From: Clostridia bacterium
GTDB taxonomy: Bacteria > Bacillota > Clostridia > TANB77 > CAG-508
Direction: 5' to 3'
NCBI GenBank assembly: GCA_017429505.1
Contig: JAFROW010000011.1
Coordinates: forward strand, 140,636 to 204,635
DNA: 64,000 nt
Below the pieces are notes generated by a model. That model searched no databases and was not told the DNA's origin. It saw nothing but the letters and a program-made list of their open reading frames with translations. The position numbers and the translations under genes are program-made. Below are positions 25,830 through 33,637 of the stretch, in pieces; position 1 is the first letter of the stretch, and each line of letters begins with the position of its first letter.

Positions 25830-26510
25830 ATGAACTATTTAAAACAAGTAAACAAATTTTATGAGTTACTACTAATAAATCCTTTAAATGCTAATTCTCA
25901 ATGTTTATATTTTGCATTGTTAAATATAAACAATAGATGTAATTGGATAAAGAATTTTACAGTAGCAAATACAACTCTAATGACGTTTACAGGATTAAAT
26001 ATTTCAGCATTACAAAGAGCAAGAAACAATTTGATACAAAAAGGATATATTAAGTATCAAAAAGGAAAAAGCAACAATGCTGGAATTTATGAGATTATAG
26101 AATTTGAGCAACAAAGTGAACAACAGAACGAACAACACAACGAGCAACAAGACGAACAACAAACCGATAGCACAACGAACAACACAACGAACACATTAAA
26201 TAAACAAAACAAAACTAAACAAAAAAAAGAAAAAATAAATAAAAAAGAATTTGGAGAATTTAAGAATGTAAAATTAACAGACGATGAATATTTAAAACTA
26301 CAAAAGATGTTTCCAAAAGATTATGCTAAAAGAATACAGAGCTTAGATGATTATATTCAGAGTCATGGAAAAAAGTACAAAGACTTTGTAGCTACTTTAA
26401 GAAATTGGGCAAGAAAAGAAGGATATAAATTTCCGGAAGAACAAAAAGATTATAAAGAAATAACATTAACAGATTCAGAATATTTAAAGAGAGGTAAAAA
26501 ATATGAATGA
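25830..26510 (+). CDS. Replication initiator with winged-helix N-terminus
   Basis: 226 aa. The N-terminal 90 residues look like a phage replisome winged helix (LYFALLNINNRCNWIKNFTVANTTLM, GLNISALQRARNNLIQKGYIKY). The middle is a Q/E/N/T-rich low-complexity linker encoded by 12-bp repeats (see 26106-26188), and the C-terminus is helical. As in lambda O and lactococcal phages, origin iterons inside the initiator gene are likely. The DnaB gene starts within its last codons. Confidence 0.75.
   Translation: MNYLKQVNKFYELLLINPLNANSQCLYFALLNINNRCNWIKNFTVANTTLMTFTGLNISALQRARNNLIQKGYIKYQKGKSNNAGIYEIIEFEQQSEQQNEQHNEQQDEQQTDSTTNNTTNTLNKQNKTKQKKEKINKKEFGEFKNVKLTDDEYLKLQKMFPKDYAKRIQSLDDYIQSHGKKYKDFVATLRNWARKEGYKFPEEQKDYKEITLTDSEYLKRGKKYE
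26106..26188 (+). other. Candidate phage replication origin (iterons)
   Basis: Six near-identical 12-bp units of form GARCAACAVARC (starts 26106, 26118, 26130, 26142, 26154 and 26177) plus one degenerate 11-bp unit at 26166. An A-rich stretch of about 50 bp follows and may be the unwinding element. Confidence 0.65.
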
Positions 26511-27720
26511 TATAGAACTAGAAAAAGCAATGTTATTTTATTTGATTTTCCAGGATGAAAAGTATGAGCTAGGTGAAAAAGATTTTTTAGACTATAAAAA
26601 TAAAACAATTATAAAGGCAATTATAGAATTACAAGCTAAAAAAGAAGATATAACAATATTATCTCTTAATGAGAAGATACAAAATCCTGAAATGCTAGAA
26701 TACATAACTCATCTTGGAGATTATATTCGCAAAGAAACTGCTGAAAGTGTTTATTATAAACTCAAAGAATATACCAAAAGAAGAGAAATGTTTGGCTTAT
26801 TAAAAGAAAATCAAATAAAACTTCAAACTATAGAAAATGTTGATGTATTTATAGAAAAATTAATAAGTGAACTACAAAAAATAGAGTTTCAAACGCAAAA
26901 AGATGAAACATTTATTAAACAGGTCGTAGAGACAGCAAACGAAATTGAGAAGAATATAAACAAAAAAGAAGATTTAAGTTTATATACCGGATATATTGAT
27001 TTAGACGACTTAACAGATGGATTACATAATGGAGAGTTAACAGTAATAGGAGCTAGACCAGGAGTAGGAAAGACAACATTCTCATTACAACTTGCGGAAA
27101 ACATTGCAAAAAAAGGAAAAAATGTATGCTATGTAAGTTTAGAGATGTCTGAAACTCAGATAATCCAAAAGTTATTGTCTTTAAGAACAGGAGTAAATTC
27201 AAGAAAGATAAGAAATGGAGATATGACAGAAGAAGAAAAAATGCTAGTAGGAGCTGATTGTATGCAATTAGGAGAATTGAAATTTAGATTATTAACAAAA
27301 GTTAGTACAATTCAGCAAATAGAAATAGCAGCAAGAAGATTAAAGAATCAAGATAAATTAGATTTATTAATAATTGATTATCTTCAACTTGTAAGAAATA
27401 ACGGAAGATTTAATTCGAGAGAGCAAGAAGTTGCTGATATATCAAGAACGTTAAAATTATTAAGCTTAGACTTAGATATTCCTATAATCGCACTTTGCCA
27501 ATTAAATAGAAATGCGAGTAGACAAGCACCATCATTAGCAGATATAAGAGAATCAGGAGCTATTGAGCAAGATGCTGACAATGTAATATTCTTATATCAG
27601 GAAAATTCTGAAAATAATTTGGTAACAGTTGATTTACAAAAGCAAAGAGCAGGAAATGTAGGAAAATCAGAACTTAAATTTTATAAAAATTTAAGCAGAT
27701 TTGTAAGTTTAGAAAGGTAA
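26503..27720 (+). CDS. dnaB: Replicative DNA helicase, DnaB family
   Basis: 405 aa RecA-fold hexameric helicase. The N-terminal collar domain is short. Walker A is GARPGVGKTT (near residue 185), Walker B is LLIIDYLQLVRN, and the late motif is DIRESGAIEQDADNVIFL. It is probably loaded at the iteron origin by the preceding initiator, whose gene it overlaps by 8 bp. Confidence 0.93.
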   Translation: MNDIELEKAMLFYLIFQDEKYELGEKDFLDYKNKTIIKAIIELQAKKEDITILSLNEKIQNPEMLEYITHLGDYIRKETAESVYYKLKEYTKRREMFGLLKENQIKLQTIENVDVFIEKLISELQKIEFQTQKDETFIKQVVETANEIEKNINKKEDLSLYTGYIDLDDLTDGLHNGELTVIGARPGVGKTTFSLQLAENIAKKGKNVCYVSLEMSETQIIQKLLSLRTGVNSRKIRNGDMTEEEKMLVGADCMQLGELKFRLLTKVSTIQQIEIAARRLKNQDKLDLLIIDYLQLVRNNGRFNSREQEVADISRTLKLLSLDLDIPIIALCQLNRNASRQAPSLADIRESGAIEQDADNVIFLYQENSENNLVTVDLQKQRAGNVGKSELKFYKNLSRFVSLER

Positions 27721-27724
27721 AAAA

Positions 27725-27874
27725 ATGTTAGAAATAAATGAAAAACAGTTATTAAGTTTTGATAATGTAAATAGAGCGAGAATATTGAAAATGATAGTCT
27801 TAGGACATGTAAAATATATAGGAGATGGTACAAATGAATGCAGTAACGCAGATTACTCGACAGATGAGTTTTGA
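27725..27874 (+). CDS. Small phage hypothetical
   Basis: 49 aa, AAAGG ribosome site overlapping the dnaB end. Its 3' end overlaps the next gene in another frame. No domain recognised. Confidence 0.5.
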   Translation: MLEINEKQLLSFDNVNRARILKMIVLGHVKYIGDGTNECSNADYSTDEF

Positions 27875-28133
27875 AGATATACAGCTAAAGAAGAAAATAA
27901 GATATGAGCAGATACTTTCAAGAATGGACAAACCTAAAACAGCTAAGGAAATTGCAGTAGAATTATTTGAATTAGGCTATATTCCATCTACCGAAAGAAA
28001 TTACACACAACCAAGACTTACAGAGTTATGTAAGAAAGGTATTGTAAGAGTAGTTGGAAAAAAGAAATGTGATTATACAGGCAAGACAGTAGCCGTGTAT
28101 GAAAGGATAGAAAATGAGGAGGAAGAAAGATGA
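27834..28133 (+). CDS. Winged-helix phage protein
   Basis: 99 aa with RMDKPKTAKEIAVELFELGYIPSTERNYTQPRLTELCKKGIVRVVG, a winged-helix pattern. AGGAG lies 9 nt before the ATG at 27834. Probably DNA-binding and regulatory. It overlaps the next gene by 4 bp (ATGA). Confidence 0.7.
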   Translation: MNAVTQITRQMSFEDIQLKKKIRYEQILSRMDKPKTAKEIAVELFELGYIPSTERNYTQPRLTELCKKGIVRVVGKKKCDYTGKTVAVYERIENEEEER

Positions 28134-28369
28134 GTGAAGAAATAGAAAAATTGATAAAAATACAAGGAATATTAAATAAAAATAAATATCATTTATACAT
28201 AAATACAGATTTAGAAAAGAAAGCAAAATGGGATTTATATCAAGTATTTGCAGATTATGATAAATATATGAGTATGGATAATGGAGCAATATTAGAAAGT
28301 GAAACAGATACGATAGAAGATTTAATAAATTATCTAAGAAAACATAATGGTTTTAAAACAAGATTTTAA
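28130..28369 (+). CDS. Phage hypothetical, paralogue of 32083-32322
   Basis: 79 aa. It shares the first 14 residues (MSEEIEKLIKIQGI), INTDLE and the end DTIEDLINYL.KHNGF..RF with the gene at 32083, so the two arose by duplication. No known family. GGAGGAAG precedes the ATG. Confidence 0.65.
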   Translation: MSEEIEKLIKIQGILNKNKYHLYINTDLEKKAKWDLYQVFADYDKYMSMDNGAILESETDTIEDLINYLRKHNGFKTRF

Positions 28370-28379
28370 GGAGTAACTT

Positions 28380-28517
28380 ATGAAATATCCAAAACTAATA
28401 GGAGTATGTAAAGACTGCCTAGGATGTCAAAGATTAGAAAATGAAAAATTCATTGGAGTTTATAAATGTAAATGGAATGAAAAAGTTGAGTGGAAACAGG
28501 AAAAAATTAAAATGTAA
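28380..28517 (+). CDS. Small Cys-rich phage protein
   Basis: 45 aa with CKDCLGC and a later C, suggesting a zinc knuckle. AAGGAG precedes the ATG. Confidence 0.5.
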   Translation: MKYPKLIGVCKDCLGCQRLENEKFIGVYKCKWNEKVEWKQEKIKM

Positions 28518-28531
28518 TATAGCATATTACA
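28513..28531 (+). other. Hairpin before the winged-helix gene
   Basis: TGTAATAT pairs with ATATTACA around AGC, directly before the AAAGAGGAA ribosome site of the 28545 gene. It resembles the GCTGTAATATACAGC hairpins at 32333 and 32566 in position and partly in sequence. Confidence 0.45.
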
Positions 28532-28544
28532 GAAAGAGGAACTT

Positions 28545-28818
28545 ATGCATGATTTTTATGGAATGAGATACTATGATAAACGGACAAGTTATAGAGCTTT
28601 CAAGAATGGAGAATATAATGTTAAATTTGATTATTGAAAATAAAGAAAAAGTCACAACATATCAAGAGATTTGTTTTCGTGTATTTGCTAAGCAAATGGA
28701 AAAATCAGAGTACGATAGTATTAGACATGTTATGCTTTCATTAAGAAAAAAATTGAAAGGTGTTTTGGATATTTTTTCTATAAGAGGAAGGGGATATTGT
28801 TTATATGAACATTGGTAA
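28545..28818 (+). CDS. OmpR/PhoB-type winged-helix protein, +1 frameshift at CGGA
   Basis: The start at 28545 has a good AAAGAGGAA site, but its frame ends after 30 codons. In-frame codon 13 is CGG followed by A (C at 28581). Skipping that C joins the first 12 residues to GQVIELSRMENIMLNLIIENKEKVTTYQ and the rest of a complete trans_reg_C winged helix (IRHVMLSLRKKLKG, IFSIRGRGYCL), 90 aa in total. The alternative start at 28573 lacks a clear ribosome site. There is no receiver domain, so this is a stand-alone DNA-binding effector. Confidence 0.7.
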
Positions 28819-29056
28819 AGATAATAGACATCCAAGATACATTTGCGATAAGTGTAAGAAATTTATTTATTATGAACCACAAAAAGGATTTGAAGGGTTA
28901 AACAAATATTATCATCAAATACCAAGTAATAATATAACAAAAGACTTCGATTTATGTGCTAATTGTGAGAAGAAATTAAGAGAATGGTTAAATACAAGAG
29001 AAATACCTACAACCACTGAAATATTAAGTACTTTTCCACAATATATAAACAAGTAG
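28805..29056 (+). CDS. Phage zinc-finger-like protein
   Basis: 83 aa with YICDKCKKFIYYEP and DLCANCEKKL, two CxxC pairs as in small treble-clef proteins. It overlaps the preceding gene by 14 bp. Confidence 0.65.
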   Translation: MNIGKDNRHPRYICDKCKKFIYYEPQKGFEGLNKYYHQIPSNNITKDFDLCANCEKKLREWLNTREIPTTTEILSTFPQYINK

Positions 29057-29076
29057 CTTATAGTTTAGGAGGAAAT

Positions 29077-29271
29077 ATGGAAAACAAAGTAATAGCTAAA
29101 GAATATGTAGATAAAAATTATGTCGAAAAGAATATATTAAAAAAAGCAATGAGAGAGGCAATAATGGAAGCAAAAGGATTTGGAGAAGAAGCTGGAGCAG
29201 ATATAATGGAAAAATACATATTAGTAGCAATGGGAGAATTAGACAAAAAAGCTTTGGAATTTAAAGTATAA
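29077..29271 (+). CDS. Phage hypothetical
   Basis: 64 aa, helical and charged; AGGAGG before the ATG. No family recognised. Confidence 0.6.
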   Translation: MENKVIAKEYVDKNYVEKNILKKAMREAIMEAKGFGEEAGADIMEKYILVAMGELDKKALEFKV

Positions 29272-29290
29272 AGTATTGGAGGATAAATAG

Positions 29291-29455
29291 ATGAATAAAC
29301 AAGAAGCTATAAATGTATTAATTGGAATGGCAGTTTGCATAAGTCCAAAGTTATATTGTGATGAACATTGTCCGTTCTACAAAGAAGATGAAGATTGCAA
29401 GTATATTGAGACTGAATTTGAATTAGAAGAAGCTGTAAAGGTGTTGAAGAAATAA
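29291..29455 (+). CDS. Small Cys-containing phage protein
   Basis: 54 aa with CISPKLYCDEHCPFY and a later C, a possible metal site. Preceded by GGAGG; its stop overlaps the next ATG by one base. Confidence 0.55.
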   Translation: MNKQEAINVLIGMAVCISPKLYCDEHCPFYKEDEDCKYIETEFELEEAVKVLKK

Positions 29456-29799
29456 TGGAACATATAACTTTAGAAGAATATAAACAATTACAACAAAAAG
29501 GAAATAGTAAATATAAAGCAAAGAAAACAAGTATAGATGGACATAGATTTGATAGTTTAAAAGAATCCAATTATTATGAGGAATTAAAGTTAAGATTAAG
29601 AGTAGGAGAAATAAAAGGATTTTGCATACAACCAACATTTATACTTGCACCTAATTTGAAATACAAAGCAGATTTTATTGTATTTAACAATGATGGAACA
29701 TCAGAAATAATAGATGTAAAAGGAATGAAAACAAAAGAGTACATTGTAAAGAAAAAAGTCTTTGAAGATAAATTTAATTTAAAAATAAAGGAAGTATAG
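29455..29799 (+). CDS. DUF1064 family phage protein
   Basis: 114 aa. It shows the family pattern KYKAKKTSIDGHRFDSLKE, YYEELKLRLRVGEI, FILAPNLKYKADFIV and IIDVKG, which looks like a PD-(D/E)xK nuclease fold (D in KADF, D-x-K in DVKG). Probably a nuclease for recombination or DNA packaging. Confidence 0.85.
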   Translation: MEHITLEEYKQLQQKGNSKYKAKKTSIDGHRFDSLKESNYYEELKLRLRVGEIKGFCIQPTFILAPNLKYKADFIVFNNDGTSEIIDVKGMKTKEYIVKKKVFEDKFNLKIKEV

Positions 29800-29801
29800 T
29801 A

Positions 29802-30038
29802 ATGAGCAAAAAAAAGATATATGCAGTATATAAAGGCGAAGAAAAACTATTTGATGGAACAGCAAGAGAATGTGCTGATAAATTAGGAGTAAGTATTAAT
29901 ACAATACATTTTTGGAATACAAGAGCTTATAAAAAACGAATTGACAGCTTAAGGAAAAGTGGAAAAGCTAGAAATTGTAAAATTGCAATAGTAATAAAGG
30001 AGAAAGAAGATGTTAATAGAGAAGAACCTAAAAGATAA
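29802..30038 (+). CDS. Small HTH-like phage protein
   Basis: 78 aa; GTARECADKLGVSINTIHFW looks like a helix-turn-helix. A basic C-terminus. Probably DNA-binding; family not recognised. Confidence 0.6.
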   Translation: MSKKKIYAVYKGEEKLFDGTARECADKLGVSINTIHFWNTRAYKKRIDSLRKSGKARNCKIAIVIKEKEDVNREEPKR

Positions 30039-30204
30039 AAGAAAAAGTTGGTATATATGTGACAGATGTGGAGAAAAGCTAACAGGAATAAGTAGAAAAC
30101 TAGTAAGTATCAACTACAAAAAAGAAGCAGATTTGTGCAGGAATTGTATAAAAGCATTAAAAAATCTGTGTAAAGGAAAGGGAAAGAATAATGAGTATAG
30201 ATGA
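30010..30204 (+). CDS. Small zinc-binding phage protein
   Basis: 64 aa with YICDRCGEKL and LCRNCIKAL. It overlaps the previous gene by 29 bp and the next by 14 bp. It resembles the 28805 protein in its paired CxxC layout. Confidence 0.6.
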   Translation: MLIEKNLKDKRKSWYICDRCGEKLTGISRKLVSINYKKEADLCRNCIKALKNLCKGKGKNNEYR

Positions 30205-30544
30205 ACATATTAAAAATTTAGAAGAATATTGCGAAGTCGATAATTTATTTGAAAAAGACGGAGATTTTAAAGAATTTTGCGATAATCATATAGAAGATAT
30301 AAAAGCAGTAATAGAAGAGTTGAAGAATACTCAATCAGATTTATATGAAGCTAACCATAGAATAACAGATTTATTACTTATTTTAGGAGACAGAGACAGG
30401 ATAATAGATTTAATGGCAGATGATTTAGTTGATGATGAAAAATATATAGATGATTTAGCAGATTTCGAATATTTTCCAGAGTATAAGACAAAAGAAGAAG
30501 CTATTAAATACTATGAAAAGGAGATTAAGAATGAAAAGGATTGA
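30191..30544 (+). CDS. Phage hypothetical, acidic
   Basis: 117 aa, very acidic and helical, AAAGGGAAAG before the ATG. Function unknown; part of the accessory run. Confidence 0.6.
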   Translation: MSIDEHIKNLEEYCEVDNLFEKDGDFKEFCDNHIEDIKAVIEELKNTQSDLYEANHRITDLLLILGDRDRIIDLMADDLVDDEKYIDDLADFEYFPEYKTKEEAIKYYEKEIKNEKD

Positions 30545-30782
30545 TTATAAAGAACTAGCAAAAAGACTTGCTATAAGAGGAATAAGAGGATATAAACAAA
30601 GATTTATACAAGAAGAGGATTTATTAAGTGGAGAAGATAAAAGAAGAGTATTAGAAGAAATAGACAAAATCATAGAACAAATAAAAGAAGATAAGTTTTA
30701 TAAAAGAAAAGCAGAATATTTGCAACAAAAAATAGATAGTATTTGCAGTTTAGAAGATTGCAATGAAGAATTTGAATTGTGA
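30531..30782 (+). CDS. Phage hypothetical
   Basis: 83 aa. The ATG at 30531 is chosen because AAAGGAG lies 7 nt before it; an in-frame ATG at 30513 overlaps that site. Helical, charged, no family recognised. Confidence 0.55.
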   Translation: MKRIDYKELAKRLAIRGIRGYKQRFIQEEDLLSGEDKRRVLEEIDKIIEQIKEDKFYKRKAEYLQQKIDSICSLEDCNEEFEL

Positions 30783-30793
30783 GGTGTAAGTAA

Positions 30794-31183
30794 ATGAATA
30801 TAGAAGAAGCAGTTTATTTGTTAAAATATTTAACAAAAAGTTTAAAACAAGATGAAAAAAATCAAATATATAAAGAAGCCATAGAAACTCTACTAACAGC
30901 TTATGAAAATTTAAAATCATATAATAGAGGAACAAAAAAAGCATTAAGGGTAGCAGAAGATTTGGAACACCAAGCTAATAAAGAGGCAGGAGATTTGGAA
31001 GCAAGATATTTTAAATTAGAAGCAGAGCTTGAAAAAGAAAAAGAAAAAAATAAAAAAGCAAAAGAATTTATAAAAGAAAACAGTCACGAATTTAATTGTA
31101 AAAGAGATGATTTAATAGAATTAGAATTTGATTATAATACAAATGCAACTGATTTAATAGACATTTTAGATGGTAATTGGTAA
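30794..31183 (+). CDS. Phage coiled-coil protein
   Basis: 129 aa, a long coiled coil around residues 55-95 (LEAELEKEKEKNKKAKEF). Preceded by GAGGTG. Function unknown. Confidence 0.6.
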   Translation: MNIEEAVYLLKYLTKSLKQDEKNQIYKEAIETLLTAYENLKSYNRGTKKALRVAEDLEHQANKEAGDLEARYFKLEAELEKEKEKNKKAKEFIKENSHEFNCKRDDLIELEFDYNTNATDLIDILDGNW

Positions 31184-31197
31184 GGAGGAATAAAACA

Positions 31198-31617
31198 ATG
31201 TTAAGTGATGAAGAAAAGAAAGAATATGAAGAATTAAAAAGTTTATTATATACAGGAACAATATCACAATATGGAAAAAGAAAATTAATAGATATGTTCG
31301 AAAAACAACAAAAAGAAATAGAAGAATTAAAAAAGAACAACGAAACACAGCCAGATTGTGCAGAACCTATTGAAAGAACAGAAGAAATGGTAAATATGAG
31401 ATGGGTCAATCACAATTATATCTTAAAAACAGAATCCGAACAAAGAGAAAGAAAAGCTTATATAAAAGGAACAAATGATGCAGATGAACTATGTAATAAG
31501 AAGTGGGAAGACAAAATAAAAGAAAAAATAGAAGAAGTACATTACAAAATGATAGGACATCAAGATTTAAGAGAAGCAGTAAAACAAGCTTTGCAATCAC
31601 TTTTAGAAAAGGAGTAA
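31198..31617 (+). CDS. Phage hypothetical, helical
   Basis: 139 aa. AAGGAGG lies 8 nt before the ATG at 31198, so the upstream in-frame TTG is rejected. Coiled coil in the first 45 residues. Function unknown. Confidence 0.6.
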   Translation: MLSDEEKKEYEELKSLLYTGTISQYGKRKLIDMFEKQQKEIEELKKNNETQPDCAEPIERTEEMVNMRWVNHNYILKTESEQRERKAYIKGTNDADELCNKKWEDKIKEKIEEVHYKMIGHQDLREAVKQALQSLLEKE

Positions 31618-31620
31618 TAC

Positions 31621-31935
31621 ATGGGAGGTTGGATTTATACACAAGTAAACAAGTGTCCTAGTTGTGGTTATGATGGGCAAATATGTAAAGAACCTGAAAT
31701 ATTAGGTGGTAGATATTTTGTAAATTGTATGATAACAGGTTGTTCTGATTTCTTTTATATGCCAAGTAAAAAATTAGGAGTGGCTATTGTTAATTGGAAT
31801 AGACATACAAAAGGTAGAAAAGATTTTATTAGTGATTTAGATATAGACTTAATGAAAGATAAAATTTATAGAAACTCATTAGAAAAATGTGATAAAACAT
31901 ATAAAAAGTCATTAGAAAAATGTGAAAGGAAGTAA
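31621..31935 (+). CDS. Lar-like zinc-ribbon protein
   Basis: 104 aa. The pattern NKCPSCGYDGQIC, YFVNCMITGC and AIVNWNRHTKG matches the Lar restriction-alleviation type of zinc ribbon (two Cys pairs, then a W-N-R). The C-terminal 40 residues are an extra charged tail with a near-repeat SLEKCDKTYKKSLEKC. Lar proteins modulate type I restriction; that role here is inference. Confidence 0.65.
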   Translation: MGGWIYTQVNKCPSCGYDGQICKEPEILGGRYFVNCMITGCSDFFYMPSKKLGVAIVNWNRHTKGRKDFISDLDIDLMKDKIYRNSLEKCDKTYKKSLEKCERK

Positions 31936-31938
31936 AAT

Positions 31939-32043
31939 ATGGGATATTGTGAATATTTTAAATGTGATATAGATAGCGAAGAATTAGAACAAAAGCAAGA
32001 TGAATTTGGAGAACATTGTTTAGGAATGACTTGTGAAGAGTGA
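31939..32043 (+). CDS. Very small Cys-containing protein
   Basis: 34 aa (four Cys: YCEYFKC, HCLGMTC). AAAGGAAG precedes the ATG. Consistent with a tiny zinc-binding phage protein. Confidence 0.45.
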   Translation: MGYCEYFKCDIDSEELEQKQDEFGEHCLGMTCEE

Positions 32044-32082
32044 GAATGGCACGAAGATTAAAGTAGAAAGGAAGGATTAAAG

Positions 32083-32322
32083 ATGAGTGAAGAAATAGAA
32101 AAACTAATAAAAATACAAGGAATAATAAATAGAGAAAAATATCATTTACATATAAATACTGATTTGGAACAAAAAGCAGATTGGATTTTATATTTAAAAC
32201 AAAATAGTTTTGAAGAATATATGAGACCTGATAATACTTCAATAATGAGAAGTAATATAGATACAATAGAAGATTTAATAAATTATCTGGAAAAACATAA
32301 CGGATTTGAAAGAAGATTTTAG
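32083..32322 (+). CDS. Phage hypothetical, paralogue of 28130-28369
   Basis: 79 aa. See the 28130 gene: same length, same N- and C-terminal blocks, diverged middle. Preceded by GAAAGGAAGG. The duplication inside one prophage suggests a selected accessory role. Confidence 0.65.
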   Translation: MSEEIEKLIKIQGIINREKYHLHINTDLEQKADWILYLKQNSFEEYMRPDNTSIMRSNIDTIEDLINYLEKHNGFERRF

Positions 32323-32332
32323 AAAAAGTTTA

Positions 32333-32347
32333 GCTGTAATATACAGC
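32333..32347 (+). repeat. Intercistronic hairpin, copy 1
   Basis: GCTGTAATATACAGC (6-bp stem, 3-nt loop) lies 4 nt before the ribosome site AAGGAG of the 32361 gene. An identical 15-mer is at 32566-32580. Confidence 0.7.
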
Positions 32348-32360
32348 AGAAGGAGTAATA

Positions 32361-32564
32361 ATGAGTTATAAAGGTTTAATTTTAAAAATTCAAAAATTAC
32401 AAGCATACTATAATTATGAAATCGAAACAACAAAGCAAGGAAATTTTTACAATCCGTATTGTAGGAAAGAAGAATATATAAGATTATTGGAAGATTTTTC
32501 AAAGCAATTAGATCATATTTTAGAAACAGAAGAATATGCAATGAAAAAGCATTTTAAGTATTAG
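32361..32564 (+). CDS. Phage hypothetical
   Basis: 67 aa, helical. Flanked on both sides by the same GCTGTAATATACAGC hairpin. No family recognised. Confidence 0.55.
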   Translation: MSYKGLILKIQKLQAYYNYEIETTKQGNFYNPYCRKEEYIRLLEDFSKQLDHILETEEYAMKKHFKY

Positions 32565-32565
32565 G

Positions 32566-32580
32566 GCTGTAATATACAGC
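32566..32580 (+). repeat. Intercistronic hairpin, copy 2
   Basis: Exact second copy of GCTGTAATATACAGC, just before the TTAGGAGG ribosome site of the 32597 gene. Confidence 0.7.
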
Positions 32581-32596
32581 AGTTAGGAGGAAGAAT

Positions 32597-32771
32597 ATGT
32601 GTGAATATTGTCAAGATAAAAAATCAATAACAAGTGTTAATTGGAATGGTGCAGGTCAAATTAATATTAACAAAAACGGAATTTTATATGGAGAAGATGA
32701 TGAAATATTTAGAATAAATTATTGCCCAATGTGTCGGAAGAGAGTTGAAAGGAGCTGATAATATTGAGTAA
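32597..32771 (+). CDS. Small zinc-ribbon protein, +1 frameshift at CGGA
   Basis: N-terminal CEYC and C-terminal YCPMC form a four-cysteine zinc ribbon. The zero frame reads CPMC-R-K-R at CGG AAG (C at 32735) and stops at 32756-32758. Skipping the C gives CPMC-G-RELKG, the ending (CPMCGRxL) very common in small phage zinc ribbons, and runs to 32771 for 57 aa. AGGAGG precedes the ATG. The shifted end overlaps the next start by 8 bp. Confidence 0.7.
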
Positions 32772-33012
32772 AGCAGATGAGATTTTAAACAAATTAAACT
32801 ACAAATTTGTAAAAGAAGATGATAGTTTCATTACATACGAAAGAGTAGACTTTGGAACATACAGTTATACATTAACATTTAATAAAGAAGTAAAATCAGT
32901 TATTAAGTATCACGAGATATATGATGATAGACTTTTCTTGACAATGCAAGAACTAAAAGCAATAAACTTAAAATGTCGTGAACTCGGCTGGATAGGAGGA
33001 GAAGATGAATAA
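32764..33012 (+). CDS. Phage hypothetical, TTG start
   Basis: 82 aa starting at TTG, with AAAGGAG about 10 nt upstream. Beta-rich middle (FITYERVDFGTYSYTLTFNK). Small conserved-looking phage protein; function unknown. Confidence 0.65.
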   Translation: MSKADEILNKLNYKFVKEDDSFITYERVDFGTYSYTLTFNKEVKSVIKYHEIYDDRLFLTMQELKAINLKCRELGWIGGEDE

Positions 33013-33364
33013 AAAGATAAAGATGATTGAACTTTTAAATATGATTTGTAGAGGGGAACTAAAAGATAAGACAAAATTTAAAGTTTATAGTAGTTGTAAA
33101 GATGAAAGCGATATACCATATATTTGTGAATATGATAAAACAGAACCTGGAATAATTTGGTGTATAACAAGTTATGATTCTAAATTTAATTTCAAAATAG
33201 ATTATATGAGAATATTAAATTATTATGTTGAAATATTAGAAGATAATACAGAAGAGATAGACGAATTACCAGATTATAATTATAGCATTAAAGAGAATAG
33301 AGATAAAATCAATGAATTAGTAAAAAGAATAAACTATATAGAAAGGAAAATAAATGATAACTAA
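33005..33364 (+). CDS. Phage hypothetical
   Basis: 119 aa. An N-terminal segment (IKMIELLNMICRGELKDKTKFKV) is followed by a beta-rich body and a C-terminal coiled coil. Overlaps both neighbours by 8-11 bp. Function unknown. Confidence 0.65.
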   Translation: MNKKIKMIELLNMICRGELKDKTKFKVYSSCKDESDIPYICEYDKTEPGIIWCITSYDSKFNFKIDYMRILNYYVEILEDNTEEIDELPDYNYSIKENRDKINELVKRINYIERKINDN

Positions 33365-33488
33365 AAAACACTTTGTAAATATAATAAGCCACTTAAAAGA
33401 AGTAAACGACTTTGTAAATGAATATCAAAAAAACTATTTTGAAAATGATAAAGTAAAAATAGTCATAGAAAGGAAAAGTAACGAATGA
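33354..33488 (+). CDS. Small phage hypothetical
   Basis: 44 aa, GAAAGGAAA before the ATG, overlapping its neighbours. Function unknown. Confidence 0.45.
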   Translation: MITKKHFVNIISHLKEVNDFVNEYQKNYFENDKVKIVIERKSNE

Positions 33489-33637
33489 ATTGTAAAAATT
33501 GCAGTAAGCAATATTTTTGCGAATTAATTACATATTATTCAAACAATAATCAAAAATGTGAAAGATTTAAGAGTTGGATTCAAACAAAGAACTATGGGGA
33601 GGTTAAATATGCAGATACCAGAGATATACAAAAGTAA
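33485..33637 (+). CDS. Small Cys-rich phage protein
   Basis: 50 aa with CKNC, C and C (NCKNCSKQYFCEL...KCERF), a likely zinc site. Overlaps the previous gene by 4 bp and the next by 29 bp. Confidence 0.5.
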   Translation: MNCKNCSKQYFCELITYYSNNNQKCERFKSWIQTKNYGEVKYADTRDIQK

